The notes beneath the pieces were generated by a model. The model did not search any database. It saw only the letters and a program-made list of their open reading frames with translations, and was not told where the DNA came from. Below, piece by piece: positions 1 to 9,209 of a stretch of DNA of 64,000 nucleotides. The translations under genes were made by a program, and so were the position numbers. How positions within the stretch are numbered: position 1 is the stretch's first letter; each line of letters begins with the position of its first letter. This DNA is from Bryobacteraceae bacterium (lineage in GTDB: Bacteria; Acidobacteriota; Terriglobia; Bryobacterales; Bryobacteraceae), in contig JAWKHH010000001.1 in NCBI GenBank assembly GCA_041394945.1, positions 1,178,001-1,242,000 of the forward strand, read 5' to 3'.

Positions 1-543
1 CGCTTCGAGAAGCGCCGCGAAGAACTGAAGCAGGCCGCCAACGCCGCTCACATCCTCGGCGTTTCTAAGGTGCGCATCTTTACCTTTACGCGGACCCCGG
101 ACCCCGCCGCCGTGATGCCCCAGGTCGTCGAACACATCCACGAGCTCGCCGACATGGCCGCCAGGGAAAAGATCGACCTCCTCATTGAGAACGAAGGCGC
201 CTGCAACGTCGCCTCCGCCGCCGAACTGGCCGCCATCGTCGCCAGGATTCCTCACAAACACGTCGGCATCAATTGGGATCCCCTCAACTCGGCGCATGCC
301 AAGGAAGTAGCCTTCCCCGACGGCTACGAAATGCTCCCCTACAAGCGCATCGGCAACGTGCAGATCAAGGGCAAGAGCATCCTTCCCGGCGAGGAGCTCA
401 TGGATTGGGCCGCCATTTTCCATCGCCTCGAAAAGGATGGCTACAAGGGACAGGTCGGTCTCGAAACGCACATCTTCGGCGAGATCCAGGTCCAGAAGTC
501 GCACGAATCGATGAAAGAAATCCTCCGCATCGTCGGAGCCTGA
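1..543 (+). CDS. Sugar phosphate isomerase/epimerase (xylose-isomerase-like TIM barrel), 5' truncated
   Basis: The reading frame is open from the first base and ends at TGA 541-543, so only about 180 C-terminal residues are visible. They look like the second half of an AP-endonuclease-2/xylose-isomerase-like TIM barrel. A strand ends in LLIENEG with a probable metal-binding Glu, followed by GINWDPLN with a probable metal-binding Asp, and the last strand reads QVGLETHIFG with a further Glu. These match the divalent-metal site of the family, which isomerises or epimerises sugars or inositols. The GTG at base 70 is internal, because coding similarity continues upstream of it. The substrate cannot be told from this part. 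The next gene starts 9 bases downstream on the same strand. Confidence 0.85.
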   Translation, partial: RFEKRREELKQAANAAHILGVSKVRIFTFTRTPDPAAVMPQVVEHIHELADMAAREKIDLLIENEGACNVASAAELAAIVARIPHKHVGINWDPLNSAHAKEVAFPDGYEMLPYKRIGNVQIKGKSILPGEELMDWAAIFHRLEKDGYKGQVGLETHIFGEIQVQKSHESMKEILRIVGA

Positions 544-552
544 CGCGAACCC

Positions 553-1035
553 ATGCGTCCCGTTCACGCGCTCGCCGGGCTCGCCGTCGTGGCGGTGCTC
601 ATCGGTGGCTTCCTGTTCTGGACGCGAGGCGCCCAAATCCGGATCGAGGGCAAAGTGCTGAAAGTCCGCACCCATGCCCTCGACGAAAACAGCTCGCTGA
701 TGGTGGTCGACTTCCGCTTCGCCAACCCCGCCGACTACCCGTTCGTCATCCGCTCGGTGGACCTCATCGTCGAAACCGCCGAAGGCGCCTCGAAGGATGG
801 AATGATGGTCGCCGAGTCCGACGCCCAGCGCATTTTCAAAGCGATTCCGGATCTCGGCCAGAAGTACAACGAGACGCTCAAGACGCGAGACAGGATCCCG
901 GCCCATGCCGAGGAAGACCGGATGGTGGCCGCCCGCTTCGAGATCCCCATCGGCACGCTGAACGCCCGAAAGGCAATGCGGATTCGGGTCGTCGAAGTCG
1001 ATGGCGCCGTCAGCCAGATGAGCGAAGAGCGCTGA
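553..1035 (+). CDS. Membrane-anchored hypothetical protein (160 aa)
   Basis: I do not recognise a named family. Residues about 5-24 form one hydrophobic segment (signal anchor) followed by a soluble domain outside the membrane. The rest is beta-rich with alternating hydrophobic residues (VDFRFANPADYPFVIRSV), in the style of LEA14/WHy-like domains, but I cannot prove that. It follows the isomerase by 9 bases with no Shine-Dalgarno of its own, so it is probably translated from the same mRNA. It converges on the receptor gene at 1105-4506. Confidence 0.7.
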   Translation: MRPVHALAGLAVVAVLIGGFLFWTRGAQIRIEGKVLKVRTHALDENSSLMVVDFRFANPADYPFVIRSVDLIVETAEGASKDGMMVAESDAQRIFKAIPDLGQKYNETLKTRDRIPAHAEEDRMVAARFEIPIGTLNARKAMRIRVVEVDGAVSQMSEER

Positions 1036-1042
1036 CCCTGGC

Positions 1043-1067
1043 CACACGACCGGAAACCGGTCGTGTG
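1043..1067. terminator. Terminator-like hairpin between convergent genes
   Basis: A perfect 11-bp inverted repeat (arms 1043-1053 and 1057-1067) with a 3-base AAA loop lies between the stop of the plus-strand gene at 1035 and the stop of the minus-strand receptor at 1105. There is no T-run on either side, so it is either a weak bidirectional terminator or an mRNA 3'-end stabiliser. Confidence 0.5.
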
Positions 1068-1104
1068 ACCCAGAGCCGTACCGAGTCTGTTTCGCGCGTG
1101 TTCC

Positions 1105-4100
1105 CTAGAAATCCAGCATCAACCCCATCGTGATGATACGGGCCCCCAGGTTCGGCGCCGTCGCCCGCCCGAAGTCCCCGCTCTGGAAGTTGGTGTTCAC
1201 GTTGAAATCCACCCGGTTGAACACGTTGAAGAAGTCCGCCCGGTAGCGGATCTTCAACTCCTGCCGGTCCGAAATCGGAATCACCGCGAAGTTCTTCTGA
1301 ATCGCGAAGTTCTCGCTCCGCTGCCGCGGGTTCCGCAGGTTCGTGTGATACCACGCCGCCGTTCCGAACGCATACTGCGCCGGATTCGCGAACGTACCCG
1401 GTGAGAACCACCGCGCCGCCGCGTTGTCCGGATTCAGGTCCCCGCGCGACGCGCCGCCGCGCACGCCCTGGTTCACCTGGTCCACTTTCCGGGCCCGCGT
1501 GAACAGCGCGTTCGCCAGCGTATTGGTCGACGCGAGCCGCACCGGACCCGGCACGTTATACCGGAACGCCGTCGCCAGGTTCCAGCCGCCCACCACAAGG
1601 TTCAGCGCGCGATTGGCGTCGCCCAGGAACTTCTGCCCCTTGCCGAACGGCAGGTCCCACGTGAACAGCCAGTTCAACACGTGCGGCTGATCGAACGGCA
1701 GGTACGATTTCTCGGGGTTGAGATTGTAGTTGTCCTGCGCGCCCACGTTGAAGTTCTGGCTGAAGATCTGCCGGTAGTGCAGCGCGCTGAGCGACTTGCT
1801 CCAGGTGTAGGAAACCTGCGTCTGCAGCGACCCGAACCGCCGCTCCAGGCGAACCTGCAGCGAGTCGTACCAGGTCTTGCCGTCGCCCGTGTTCCGATCC
1901 TGAATGTTCAGGTATTGCGGATACGGGCGCAGCGCCTGCGCGAGGGACCGGTTGCCCGGAAACGCGTCGAACGGCTTGGTGAATCCGGCCGCCGCCACTG
2001 CCGGGCTGTCGATCCGCTGCAGCAGCAGGCTCCCCAACGCCAACTGGTCGGGCGAGACCTGATTGGCGTCGAGCGTCGAGTTGAGCCCGCGGCCGCGATT
2101 CCCCACGTAGGCCACGTCGAACAGGACGTTCTTGAACTCATGCTGGATATTGAAGCTCCAGTTGTACACCCGCGGCGCGCGGCCGAAGTCCGGACCGATG
2201 TAGTCGACGTCGAGGAAGTTGCCGATCGTCGGATCGATGAACGGAGGCGTCCCGCCCGAAGGGCTCGGCAGCCCCGCGTCCCACTGAAACGCCGGGTTCC
2301 GTCCGTCCGACTGCGCCACGCCCGGACGCCCGCCGAAGCCGAGCGTGCAGCCGCAGCCGCCGTTGCCGAGCGTCTGGTAGAAGATGCCCCAGCCGCCGCG
2401 GATCACGGTCTTGCCTCCCAGCGCATAGGCGAAGCCCAGCCGCGGACCGAAGTTCGTGAAGTCCGTGTTGTACGGCCGCTTCGTACCCGTGCGGCCCGCG
2501 CCCGGTCCCATGAACGCGATCGCCCCGGCCAGCCCGCCCGCGCCCGGATTCGGAATCCGCGGATCGAACGTCGACATGTTGTAGTTCGACATGTGCCAGC
2601 CGATCGGCACCTCGTAGCGGAAGCCCAACTGCAGCGTCAGCTTGCTCGTCGCCTTCCAGTTGTCCTGGAAGTAGCCGGCGTGATAGCCGTAACGGATCTG
2701 CACCTCCGGCACCGGCAGCGTCGCCGTCTCGAACCGGTCCGGCGAGCCCAGCAGGAAGCTCGCGAAGCTGTGGCCGGTGTTATTCAGCCGCGTCAGATCG
2801 GCAGTCTGAAAATTCTCGAAGTTGAACAGGCCGTTGGTGCCGGCCGCGTCGAAGGCGAACGTACGCAGGCGCCGGAAGTCGCCGCCCATCTTGAGCTCGT
2901 GCCGCCCGCGCAGCCAGCTCAAGTGCGAGTTCACGTGATAGGTCGTGTTGTTCTGGCCGTTCTGGTTCCCGCCGCCGGAGTTCTTGCCGTCCTGCACGCC
3001 CCACGGGCTCAGCGCGTCGCGCGCCGAGAAGCGAAACCGCGGCGTCGCGTCGGTGGTCACCGGCAAACCCACCTGCGAGGCGAATCCCTGTTGCGCCGGA
3101 TTGCCCCATCCCTGCCGCGTCCGCGAGAAGCTCACCGTCGAGTGGAGCAGCATCGCCGGGCTGATCACCCAGTCGTGGTTCGCGCGAATGTACTGCGGAC
3201 GCTGGTAGCTCTCGCCCAAACCGATGCCGAGCGGCCCTTGGAACGCCGTGGTCGCATCCGTGTTCTGATCCTGCAGACTATGGAAGTACGCAATGCGATT
3301 GTTGGCCGTAATGTTGTGATCGAACTTCAGGCTCCAGATGGTATCGGTGCGCTGGCTCACGTTCACGAAATCGAAGTTCTGTTGCGTCACGCCGCGAGTC
3401 GGACTCGGCAGGCTCGGAATGATTGCGTTCGAGATCCGGCTGATCCGGCTCGATGGAATAACGTTGCCCGGGAACGGCTGGCGGGAGGTGCCTGCCGTCG
3501 TCAGCGGATCGTAGATTTCGGCCAGCCCGGCGAAGTTCCCGCTCCGCATCGCCGAGGTCGGCACCGTGTAGAGCCCCTGCGACGCCGTGGCGGGCCGGTA
3601 GTCGCGCGAAATCGTGAAGAACCAGAACGTACGGTTCCGCCCGTCGTACACCTTCGGAATGAACACCGGTCCGCCGACGCCGATGCCGCCTTCGTTGAAC
3701 CGCTCCTTGGCGCGCGCCCGGCCGGCGCGGTTGTTCGCCCACGAGTTCGCGTTCCAGACGTCGCGCCGCATGTTCCAAAACGCACGTCCGTGGATGTCGT
3801 TGTTGCCGGATTTCGAGATGAACAGCTCCACGCCCCCGCCGAACCGGCCGTACTCGGCCGAATAGTTCGCCGTCAGCAGCTTGAACTCGCCGAACATCTC
3901 CGCCGCCGGGAAATTGAACACCACGCCGCCGGACTCGGGAATCGTCAGCGATCCGCCATCGATCATCACTTCCTTGCCGCGCCCGCCCGATCCGCTGATG
4001 CTCGTCTCGCCGGCCACGTTCACCCCCGGCTGGTAGTTCACGAACGCCTCCGGGTTGCGGATCCCGCCGCTGAACAGCGGCAGCGTGTCCATCATCTTCG

Positions 4101-4506
4101 GGGACACGCCGCTGCCGCGCTCGCTCGTCGTTACATCGAGCAGCGGCGCCTCGGCGGTCACGTCCACCACCTGCTGCACGTCACCCACTTCCAGTTGCAG
4201 GTCGAGCCCGATTCGCTGCGCCACGCGCATCTCGATTCCCGCCCGGGTCAGCTTCTTGAACCCCGGCTTTTCCACCGTCAGCGAATACTGCCCGGCCGGC
4301 AGGCTGGCGAACAGATACAAACCGGCTTCGGTGCTGAACGTCTCCGAGCGCAGCCCCGTGTTGTCATTGTTCGCCACCACAGTGGCGCCTGGCACGGCGG
4401 CTCCGTTCGGATCGATCACGGTCCCGGAAATCGATCCCGTCGTCAACTGCGCCCAACATGGGACGGCCGCCAGGAACGCGACGGCGGCAAACGGGTGGGT
4501 CTTCAT
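1105..4506 (-). CDS. TonB-dependent receptor, Oar-like, with carboxypeptidase-regulatory domain
   Basis: This 1133-residue protein starts with a signal peptide (residues 1-19, ending PCWAQ). A CarboxypepD_reg-like beta-sandwich follows at about 22-105 (GSISGTVIDPNGAAVPGATV), then a plug domain at about 110-230. A long barrel with many aromatic-ended strands runs to the C-terminus, which ends in Phe (LMLDF) as expected for BAM-assembled outer-membrane proteins. Acidobacteria carry dozens of such Oar/SusC-like receptors, thought to import oligosaccharides or peptides using TonB-ExbBD energy. No SusD partner lies next to it, so the ligand is unknown. It is transcribed away from the small secreted protein at 4683, leaving a 176-base divergent promoter region. 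Confidence 0.92.
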   Translation of the reverse strand: MKTHPFAAVAFLAAVPCWAQLTTGSISGTVIDPNGAAVPGATVVANNDNTGLRSETFSTEAGLYLFASLPAGQYSLTVEKPGFKKLTRAGIEMRVAQRIGLDLQLEVGDVQQVVDVTAEAPLLDVTTSERGSGVSPKMMDTLPLFSGGIRNPEAFVNYQPGVNVAGETSISGSGGRGKEVMIDGGSLTIPESGGVVFNFPAAEMFGEFKLLTANYSAEYGRFGGGVELFISKSGNNDIHGRAFWNMRRDVWNANSWANNRAGRARAKERFNEGGIGVGGPVFIPKVYDGRNRTFWFFTISRDYRPATASQGLYTVPTSAMRSGNFAGLAEIYDPLTTAGTSRQPFPGNVIPSSRISRISNAIIPSLPSPTRGVTQQNFDFVNVSQRTDTIWSLKFDHNITANNRIAYFHSLQDQNTDATTAFQGPLGIGLGESYQRPQYIRANHDWVISPAMLLHSTVSFSRTRQGWGNPAQQGFASQVGLPVTTDATPRFRFSARDALSPWGVQDGKNSGGGNQNGQNNTTYHVNSHLSWLRGRHELKMGGDFRRLRTFAFDAAGTNGLFNFENFQTADLTRLNNTGHSFASFLLGSPDRFETATLPVPEVQIRYGYHAGYFQDNWKATSKLTLQLGFRYEVPIGWHMSNYNMSTFDPRIPNPGAGGLAGAIAFMGPGAGRTGTKRPYNTDFTNFGPRLGFAYALGGKTVIRGGWGIFYQTLGNGGCGCTLGFGGRPGVAQSDGRNPAFQWDAGLPSPSGGTPPFIDPTIGNFLDVDYIGPDFGRAPRVYNWSFNIQHEFKNVLFDVAYVGNRGRGLNSTLDANQVSPDQLALGSLLLQRIDSPAVAAAGFTKPFDAFPGNRSLAQALRPYPQYLNIQDRNTGDGKTWYDSLQVRLERRFGSLQTQVSYTWSKSLSALHYRQIFSQNFNVGAQDNYNLNPEKSYLPFDQPHVLNWLFTWDLPFGKGQKFLGDANRALNLVVGGWNLATAFRYNVPGPVRLASTNTLANALFTRARKVDQVNQGVRGGASRGDLNPDNAAARWFSPGTFANPAQYAFGTAAWYHTNLRNPRQRSENFAIQKNFAVIPISDRQELKIRYRADFFNVFNRVDFNVNTNFQSGDFGRATAPNLGARIITMGLMLDF

Positions 4507-4682
4507 TTCGATTGGCTTACCCCTAGGTTAAATTTTTTCCGCATTGCGCGGCGTTTATTGAGTCTACTAAATCTTTCCGGCTCGGACAACCGCCGCCGCG
4601 GCCGCCATTCCTCGCTTGCGTTGAACCCGTGCCTTGCAGTACAGTATGGAAGTTGACTGACTCCAACTCCTAGGAGGTTCGA

Positions 4683-4967
4683 GTGAAGAAAGTACTGTTC
4701 GGTTCCGCGCTTTTCGCCATCACCGCTTTCGGTGCGAGCTTCGAAGGCGTTCTTTCCGACGCCAAATGCAAGCACGGCGACGAATCCAAAGCCGGCTGCA
4801 TCAGCAAGTGCATTGAGGGTGGATCGGATGCGGTCCTGCTCTCTGGCGACGAAGTCTACACGCTCAAGGGCGACAAGGCTGAGTTCGTGAAGCATGCCGG
4901 TCACAAGGTGAAGATCGACGGCGCCCTCGACGGCAAGGTCCTCACCGTCACCAAGATCAGCATGTAG
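4683..4967 (+). CDS. Small secreted DUF5818-like protein
   Basis: A 94-residue protein with a GTG start, fixed by a consensus AGGAGG at 4672-4677. Residues 1-18 form a signal peptide ending FGAS. The mature part begins FEGVLSDAKCKH, has further Cys residues (GCISKC), and ends with a beta strand LTVTKI. This layout (G-x-ISD-x-xC, paired Cys and His, then V-x-L-x-G-x-x-V-x-V-x-G) matches small acidobacterial exported proteins of the DUF5818 kind as I remember them. Function unknown, probably periplasmic. It is monocistronic: an intrinsic terminator follows 39 bases after the stop. A possible promoter (TTGAAC at 4621, TATGGA at 4645) lies upstream but is weak. Confidence 0.75.
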   Translation: MKKVLFGSALFAITAFGASFEGVLSDAKCKHGDESKAGCISKCIEGGSDAVLLSGDEVYTLKGDKAEFVKHAGHKVKIDGALDGKVLTVTKISM

Positions 4968-5006
4968 TTCCGCCGGCGCCGTTGCCGGTACAATCAGAAA
5001 ATGCCG

Positions 5007-5046
5007 AAGGGCGCAGGGAGGTACCCCCCGCGCCCTTTGTTTTTTT
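5007..5046 (+). terminator. Rho-independent terminator
   Basis: Arms 5007-5014 and 5030-5037 pair perfectly (AAGGGCGC/GCGCCCTT), with additional G-C pairs inside, and a T-rich run follows (5036-5046). It ends the transcript of the small secreted protein gene. It lies right before the ATG at 5049, which argues that translation of the next gene begins at 5049 rather than inside the hairpin. Confidence 0.85.
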
Positions 5047-5048
5047 CT

Positions 5049-7478
5049 ATGCAACGATTCGCGCTTTTTGTCCTCATCGCCGCTTGGGCTTTCGCCGCCA
5101 GCCCGCTTCCGGAAGACCGGGGAGCCGCCGGTGCGTTCCAGGCCATCAAGCGCCTGAACACCTCCGCCAAGGTTCTCTATATCACCGCCCATCCGGATGA
5201 CGAGGACGGCGCCACCATCGCGTGGCTCTCGCGTGGGCTTGGCGCCGGCGTCACCCTGCTCTCGCTCACCCGCGGCGAATCCGGCGCCAACCTCATGACC
5301 GGAGATTTCTTCGACCAGCTCGGCATCCTCCGCACCACCGAACTCACTCGCGCCGCACGGTACTACGGCTGCCGCCTGCGCTTCACCAGCTTCGTCGACT
5401 ACGGCTACTCGAAGAACGTCGCCGAGGCATGGCGCAACTGGAACCGCGCCGACGTGCTGGCGGATGTCGTGCGCATCGTCCGCGAAGAGGACCCCCACGT
5501 GATCCTCGCCCGATGGCAGGGCTCCGCGCGCGACGGCCACGGGCATCACTCGGCGGCCGGCGAGATGGCGCGGGCCGCGTTCGAAGCGGTCACCAGCGGC
5601 CGCCTGAAGAAGCTCTACTCGAACAACCGCCGCGAGAACGACCCGTGGACGATCCGTGTCGATTCCGGCATCTACGATCCCGTTACGGGCCGCACGTACG
5701 CCCAGATCGCCCGCGACGGCCTCCGGGAGCAGCGCACGCAAGGCGCGGGGGCCGTCGTCTCGCGTCCCGGCTCGAGCGTCGCCTACTACCTCCGCACCGG
5801 CTCCCGCGTCCCCGCCGCCGACAAGGAGGAGTCCTTCTTCGAAGGCCTCGACGTGGCGCCTCCCGTCGACCTCGCCCCGCAGGCCCGCGCCGCCATGCGC
5901 CTGTTCCGCGCCGACCGGCCCATCGACGCCGCCCCCGCCATCGCCGCCGGACTCAGCATCGCCCGCGCGAAGTATCCCGGCCACACGGCCGAACTCTGGC
6001 AGGACGCGCTCAACCGCGTCCTCGGGCTCGAACTGGAAACCCTCGTGCAACCGGCGCGGCCCATTCCCGAGCCGATGTCCCGCTTCCGCCCCTATGAGAC
6101 ATTCCTGGTCGCGACGCCAGGTCAGGAGTTCACCGTCGCCACTCGGTTCCACGTTCAGACGGGCGCCGATGTCGCGGTGACCGCGACCGAACTCGCCGCC
6201 GCCGGCTGGACCGTCGCGGAAGCCGACGGTGGTCAGTTCCGCGTACGCGCGCCCGGCGACGCGCCCCACACCGCCGCCTTCTGGCATCGCGATTCGGTGA
6301 AGCAGCTCCGCTACGCCTATGACGGCCCCTTCGGCGCCGCTCTGCCCGCGCCCCCGCTCGTCGCGCGCGTCCGCTACACCTACGCCGGCGTCGACGGCGT
6401 CATCGAACAGGAAGCGCTCGTCTCCCGCATCGACGAACTCGGCGTTCAGCGTCTTCAGCCCCTCGTCATCGGCCCGGCTCTTTCGGTGCGCTTCCCCGGC
6501 GAGTTCAGCATCCTTCCAGCGGGGAAAGACGCGTATCGGCTTCAGGCGACCATCCGCAACGTAGCATCCGGCGCCCGAAAGGCCAGTGTCCGGCTCGACC
6601 TCCCGGCCGGATGGACCGCCGCGCCCGGCGCCGCTGAGGTGGCGTTCGACAAGGAAGGCGAAGTCGCCGCCGTCGAATTCACCGTACGCCCCGGCCCGGG
6701 CGAGCAAGCCACCCTCACCGCGGTCGCCACCAGCGACGGCCGCGAGTACCGAACATCATTCGAACCACGCGTCTATGGCTCGATCGATCCTGTGTACGAA
6801 GAGCGGCCCGCGCGCCACACGATTCACCGCGTGGATGTGAAGGTGGCGCCCGGGCTCCGTCTCGGCTACGTGATGGGAACCGGCGACGACGTTCCGGCCG
6901 CGCTCGATCAACTCGGCGTCCCCTACGACCTGCTCGACACCGCCGCGCTTGCCTCCGGCGATCTTTCGAAGTACTCGGCCATCGTCGTCGGCATCCGCGC
7001 CTACGCCGCCCGCGCGGACATCCGCGTCCACAACCAGCGCCTGCTCGACTACGCGGCGAACGGCGGCGTGGTCGTCGTGCAGTACAACACACCCGAGTTC
7101 GACAACAACTACGGACCTTTTCCCTACACGATGGGCCGCAATCCGGAGGAGGTCTCCGAGGAGGATTCACCGGTGACGATCCTCGACCCGGCCGACCCGG
7201 TGTTCACGTCGCCCAACCGCATCACGCCCGCCGACTTCGACGGATGGGTGGAGCAGCGCGGCTCGAAGTTCTTCGCCACCTGGGACGCGCGCTGGAAGCC
7301 GCTCCTCGAAACGCACGATACCGGACAGGAGCCGCAGAAAGGCGGCTGGCTGGTGGCCCGGCACGGCAAGGGGCTGTACGTCTACTGCGCCTACGCGTGG
7401 TATCGGCAGTTGCCGTTCGCCGTCCCCGGCGCGGTCCGTCTGTTCGCCAATCTGATCTCGCTGCCGGCTACGAAGTAG
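5049..7478 (+). CDS. Secreted PIG-L family deacetylase with C-terminal ThuA/GATase-like domain
   Basis: An 809-residue protein starting at ATG 5049; the in-frame ATG at 5001 lies before the terminator hairpin. A signal peptide (MQRFALFVLIAAWAFAA) is followed by a PIG-L/LmbE zinc deacetylase domain at about residues 35-290, with the metal motif AHPDDE and the second-half motif GHGHHSAAG. The middle (about 490-580) is beta-rich and NEW3-like. The last 200 residues (from LGYVMGTGDDVPAAL) resemble a ThuA/glutamine-amidotransferase-like fold. PIG-L enzymes remove N-acetyl groups from sugars such as GlcNAc derivatives; large exported versions are frequent in Acidobacteria and Planctomycetes, and their substrates are unknown. 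The end overlaps the convergent antiporter gene by 11 bases. Confidence 0.9.
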   Translation: MQRFALFVLIAAWAFAASPLPEDRGAAGAFQAIKRLNTSAKVLYITAHPDDEDGATIAWLSRGLGAGVTLLSLTRGESGANLMTGDFFDQLGILRTTELTRAARYYGCRLRFTSFVDYGYSKNVAEAWRNWNRADVLADVVRIVREEDPHVILARWQGSARDGHGHHSAAGEMARAAFEAVTSGRLKKLYSNNRRENDPWTIRVDSGIYDPVTGRTYAQIARDGLREQRTQGAGAVVSRPGSSVAYYLRTGSRVPAADKEESFFEGLDVAPPVDLAPQARAAMRLFRADRPIDAAPAIAAGLSIARAKYPGHTAELWQDALNRVLGLELETLVQPARPIPEPMSRFRPYETFLVATPGQEFTVATRFHVQTGADVAVTATELAAAGWTVAEADGGQFRVRAPGDAPHTAAFWHRDSVKQLRYAYDGPFGAALPAPPLVARVRYTYAGVDGVIEQEALVSRIDELGVQRLQPLVIGPALSVRFPGEFSILPAGKDAYRLQATIRNVASGARKASVRLDLPAGWTAAPGAAEVAFDKEGEVAAVEFTVRPGPGEQATLTAVATSDGREYRTSFEPRVYGSIDPVYEERPARHTIHRVDVKVAPGLRLGYVMGTGDDVPAALDQLGVPYDLLDTAALASGDLSKYSAIVVGIRAYAARADIRVHNQRLLDYAANGGVVVVQYNTPEFDNNYGPFPYTMGRNPEEVSEEDSPVTILDPADPVFTSPNRITPADFDGWVEQRGSKFFATWDARWKPLLETHDTGQEPQKGGWLVARHGKGLYVYCAYAWYRQLPFAVPGAVRLFANLISLPATK

Positions 7479-8742
7479 CGAGGTGCGCCGGCACGCTCTC
7501 CGCCGCCGCCTCGTGGCGCATCAGCCACCGCACCAGCGGCGTGGTGATGAACGTACTCGCGATCGCCATCAGCACCAGCATCGTGAACATGCTTTTCGGC
7601 AGCACGCCGAGGTCGTACCCGGTGTTGATCGCGATCAGCTCCATCAACGCCCGCGTGTTCATGCAGACGCCGATCACCATGCCGTCGCGATGCGACTCGC
7701 CGGCCACTCGGGCGCCAAGATACGCTCCACCGAACTTGCCGGCGAAGGCCACTGCGATCACCAGCAGGCACAATCCCCACAGGCCGGCCGTACCGAGAGA
7801 CCCGATATCGGTGCGCAGGCCGGTGTAGGTGAAGAACACCGGCAGCAGGACGGCGCGCACGAACGGTGACATCCGCGCGGTCCACTCGCGGGCGAAGTCG
7901 CGGTGGTCGTGCAGCGCCACGCCGAGCGAGAACGCGCCGATGATGGCGAATATGCCGAGGTGGCTCGTCGCCGCCGCCGACGCGAGCAGCGCCATCACCA
8001 TCACCGGACGAGGCAGCGCGTAGCGCTTCAGCAGCGGACGGACGCCGAAGAACAGCACGGCCATGTACGCCGCCACGAGCAGCAGGCGCGCCACGAGCGC
8101 CAGTCCGGAAAAGCGGCTCTGCACCACCGCGCCCACTACGCCCAGCAGAACCCATCCGCCGACGTCCTCAATGGCGGCCGCCGTAAGGACGATGGTCGCC
8201 ATTCGCGTGTGCGCCAGGCGAAGCTCGATGAAGATGCGGCCGAGGATCGGAATGGCCGTGATCGACATCGCCGTGGCGAAGAACAAGCGGAAGCCCAGTT
8301 CCTGGGGGCGCTGGCCAGGCAGCCGGTCCAGGAACCAATCCGCGCTCCAGAAGCCGAGTGCGAACGGAACCACCAGCCCGAAAACGGCAACCGCCATCAC
8401 GGTGTTGCGCCCGTCGCCGAGCACGTTTCCAAACTCGAAGCTGAGCCCGATTTCGAACATCAGGAAGATGAGCCCGAGTTGCGCGAGCACGGTGAGCACC
8501 GGTGCGCTGGCGGCCGGGAACATCGCCGCCATGGGGCCCGGAAACAGCGCCGCCAGGCAGCTTGGGCCCATCACGAGCCCGGCCAGGATCTCGCCCGAAA
8601 CTTCGGTTTGCCCCAGGAAGCGCCGGGCGGCGCGCACCACCACGTGCGTCACCGCGAGGATCGCCACCAGTTGATAAATGAGTGTGAGAACCAGCCGCTC
8701 CGACGCCGGCTGCGCCGAATTGGCATGGAGAAGTTCGAACAT
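7468..8742 (-). CDS. Cation:proton antiporter, CPA2 (Kef/NhaP-like) family
   Basis: A 424-residue integral membrane protein with about 12 hydrophobic segments. It has the CPA2 signature near the N-terminus (VSGEILAGLVMGPSCL) and the late segment NTRALMELIAINTGYDLG typical of K+ efflux or Na+/H+ exchangers. There is no C-terminal RCK/TrkA-N domain. It should exchange K+ or Na+ for H+ in the inner membrane. I chose the start at 8742 (MFELLHA), preceded by a purine-rich AAAGGGGG. The frame is open up to 8850, but that stretch lies in the RNase P RNA gene. It may be co-transcribed with rnpB, since no terminator separates them. Confidence 0.88.
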   Translation of the reverse strand: MFELLHANSAQPASERLVLTLIYQLVAILAVTHVVVRAARRFLGQTEVSGEILAGLVMGPSCLAALFPGPMAAMFPAASAPVLTVLAQLGLIFLMFEIGLSFEFGNVLGDGRNTVMAVAVFGLVVPFALGFWSADWFLDRLPGQRPQELGFRLFFATAMSITAIPILGRIFIELRLAHTRMATIVLTAAAIEDVGGWVLLGVVGAVVQSRFSGLALVARLLLVAAYMAVLFFGVRPLLKRYALPRPVMVMALLASAAATSHLGIFAIIGAFSLGVALHDHRDFAREWTARMSPFVRAVLLPVFFTYTGLRTDIGSLGTAGLWGLCLLVIAVAFAGKFGGAYLGARVAGESHRDGMVIGVCMNTRALMELIAINTGYDLGVLPKSMFTMLVLMAIASTFITTPLVRWLMRHEAAAESVPAHLATS

Positions 8743-8768
8743 CGCGCCCCCTTTTGGACACGCCGATT

Positions 8769-9189
8769 CGAATCCGCCCGGGCTGTAAGCCGGTTTTTGG
8801 ACCGGCCCGGCGAACCAGGCCGGCGGCAGCCATTCCTCTAGGCCGGACATTTCTATCCGGCTCGTCAGCGACCTACCCGGGAATCGAACGGAGCGGGCCG
8901 CTCCTCTTCCCCTATTTGGTCTTGCTCCGCGTGGGGTTTGCCCTGCCGGACGAATCGCTCCGCCCGCGGTGCGCTCTTACCGCACCATTTCACCCTTACC
9001 GCGCTCCGTCACCGGAACGCGGCGGTATATTTTCTGTGGCACTTTCCGTGAAACCCGCTTTGAGCGAGCCCCCCCGGCCGTTAGCCGGCACGCCGCCCTA
9101 CGGAGACCGGACTTTGCCTCCCGCGCTCCAGCCCCATACCCGAAGGCAAGGGTCCGAAACGCCAGCGGCTGCCCACCCGGACGGATTCA
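8769..9189 (-). ncRNA. rnpB: RNase P RNA, bacterial type A
   Basis: Read on the minus strand, the region carries the conserved core of RNase P RNA. It includes GGAGGCAAAGTCCGG near the 5' end, the ACAGAAAATATACCGCC block, GGTAAGGGTGAAA followed by the GGTGCGGTAAGAGCGCACC hairpin, GCAAGACCAAATAGGGG, and the 3' region CCGGCCTAGAGGAATG with CGGCTTAC. The ends are set by a 13-bp P1 helix, bases 9176-9188 pairing with 8770-8782 with a single G-U pair. The length of about 420 bases fits a type A RNA. It is the ribozyme of RNase P, which matures tRNA 5' ends. It sits 20 bases after the DUF4175 gene and 26 bases before the antiporter start. Confidence 0.95.
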
Positions 9190-9194
9190 GAGCT

Positions 9195-9200
9195 ATTATC
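9195..9200 (-). promoter_or_regulatory. Probable -10 element of rnpB
   Basis: GATAAT on the minus strand ends 6-7 bases before the first paired base of the P1 helix (9188), the right distance for a start there. No good -35 hexamer is visible 16-18 bases further upstream. Upstream sequence is the 3' end of the DUF4175 coding region. Confidence 0.4.
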
Positions 9201-9209
9201 GCACCGGGC

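Noticed and set aside
1681..4656. 991-codon plus-strand open frame
   Set aside because: It is antisense to the TonB-dependent receptor, Arg/His/Leu-rich without any domain pattern, and results from GC-rich codon use on the other strand.
4503..6707. 734-codon minus-strand frame opposite the PIG-L gene
   Set aside because: Low-complexity Gly/Ala/Asp/Arg sequence; the plus strand has clear PIG-L motifs and a signal peptide.
8743..8850. N-terminal extension of the antiporter
   Set aside because: It falls in the 3' part of the RNase P RNA; the family N-terminus and ribosome site point to 8742.
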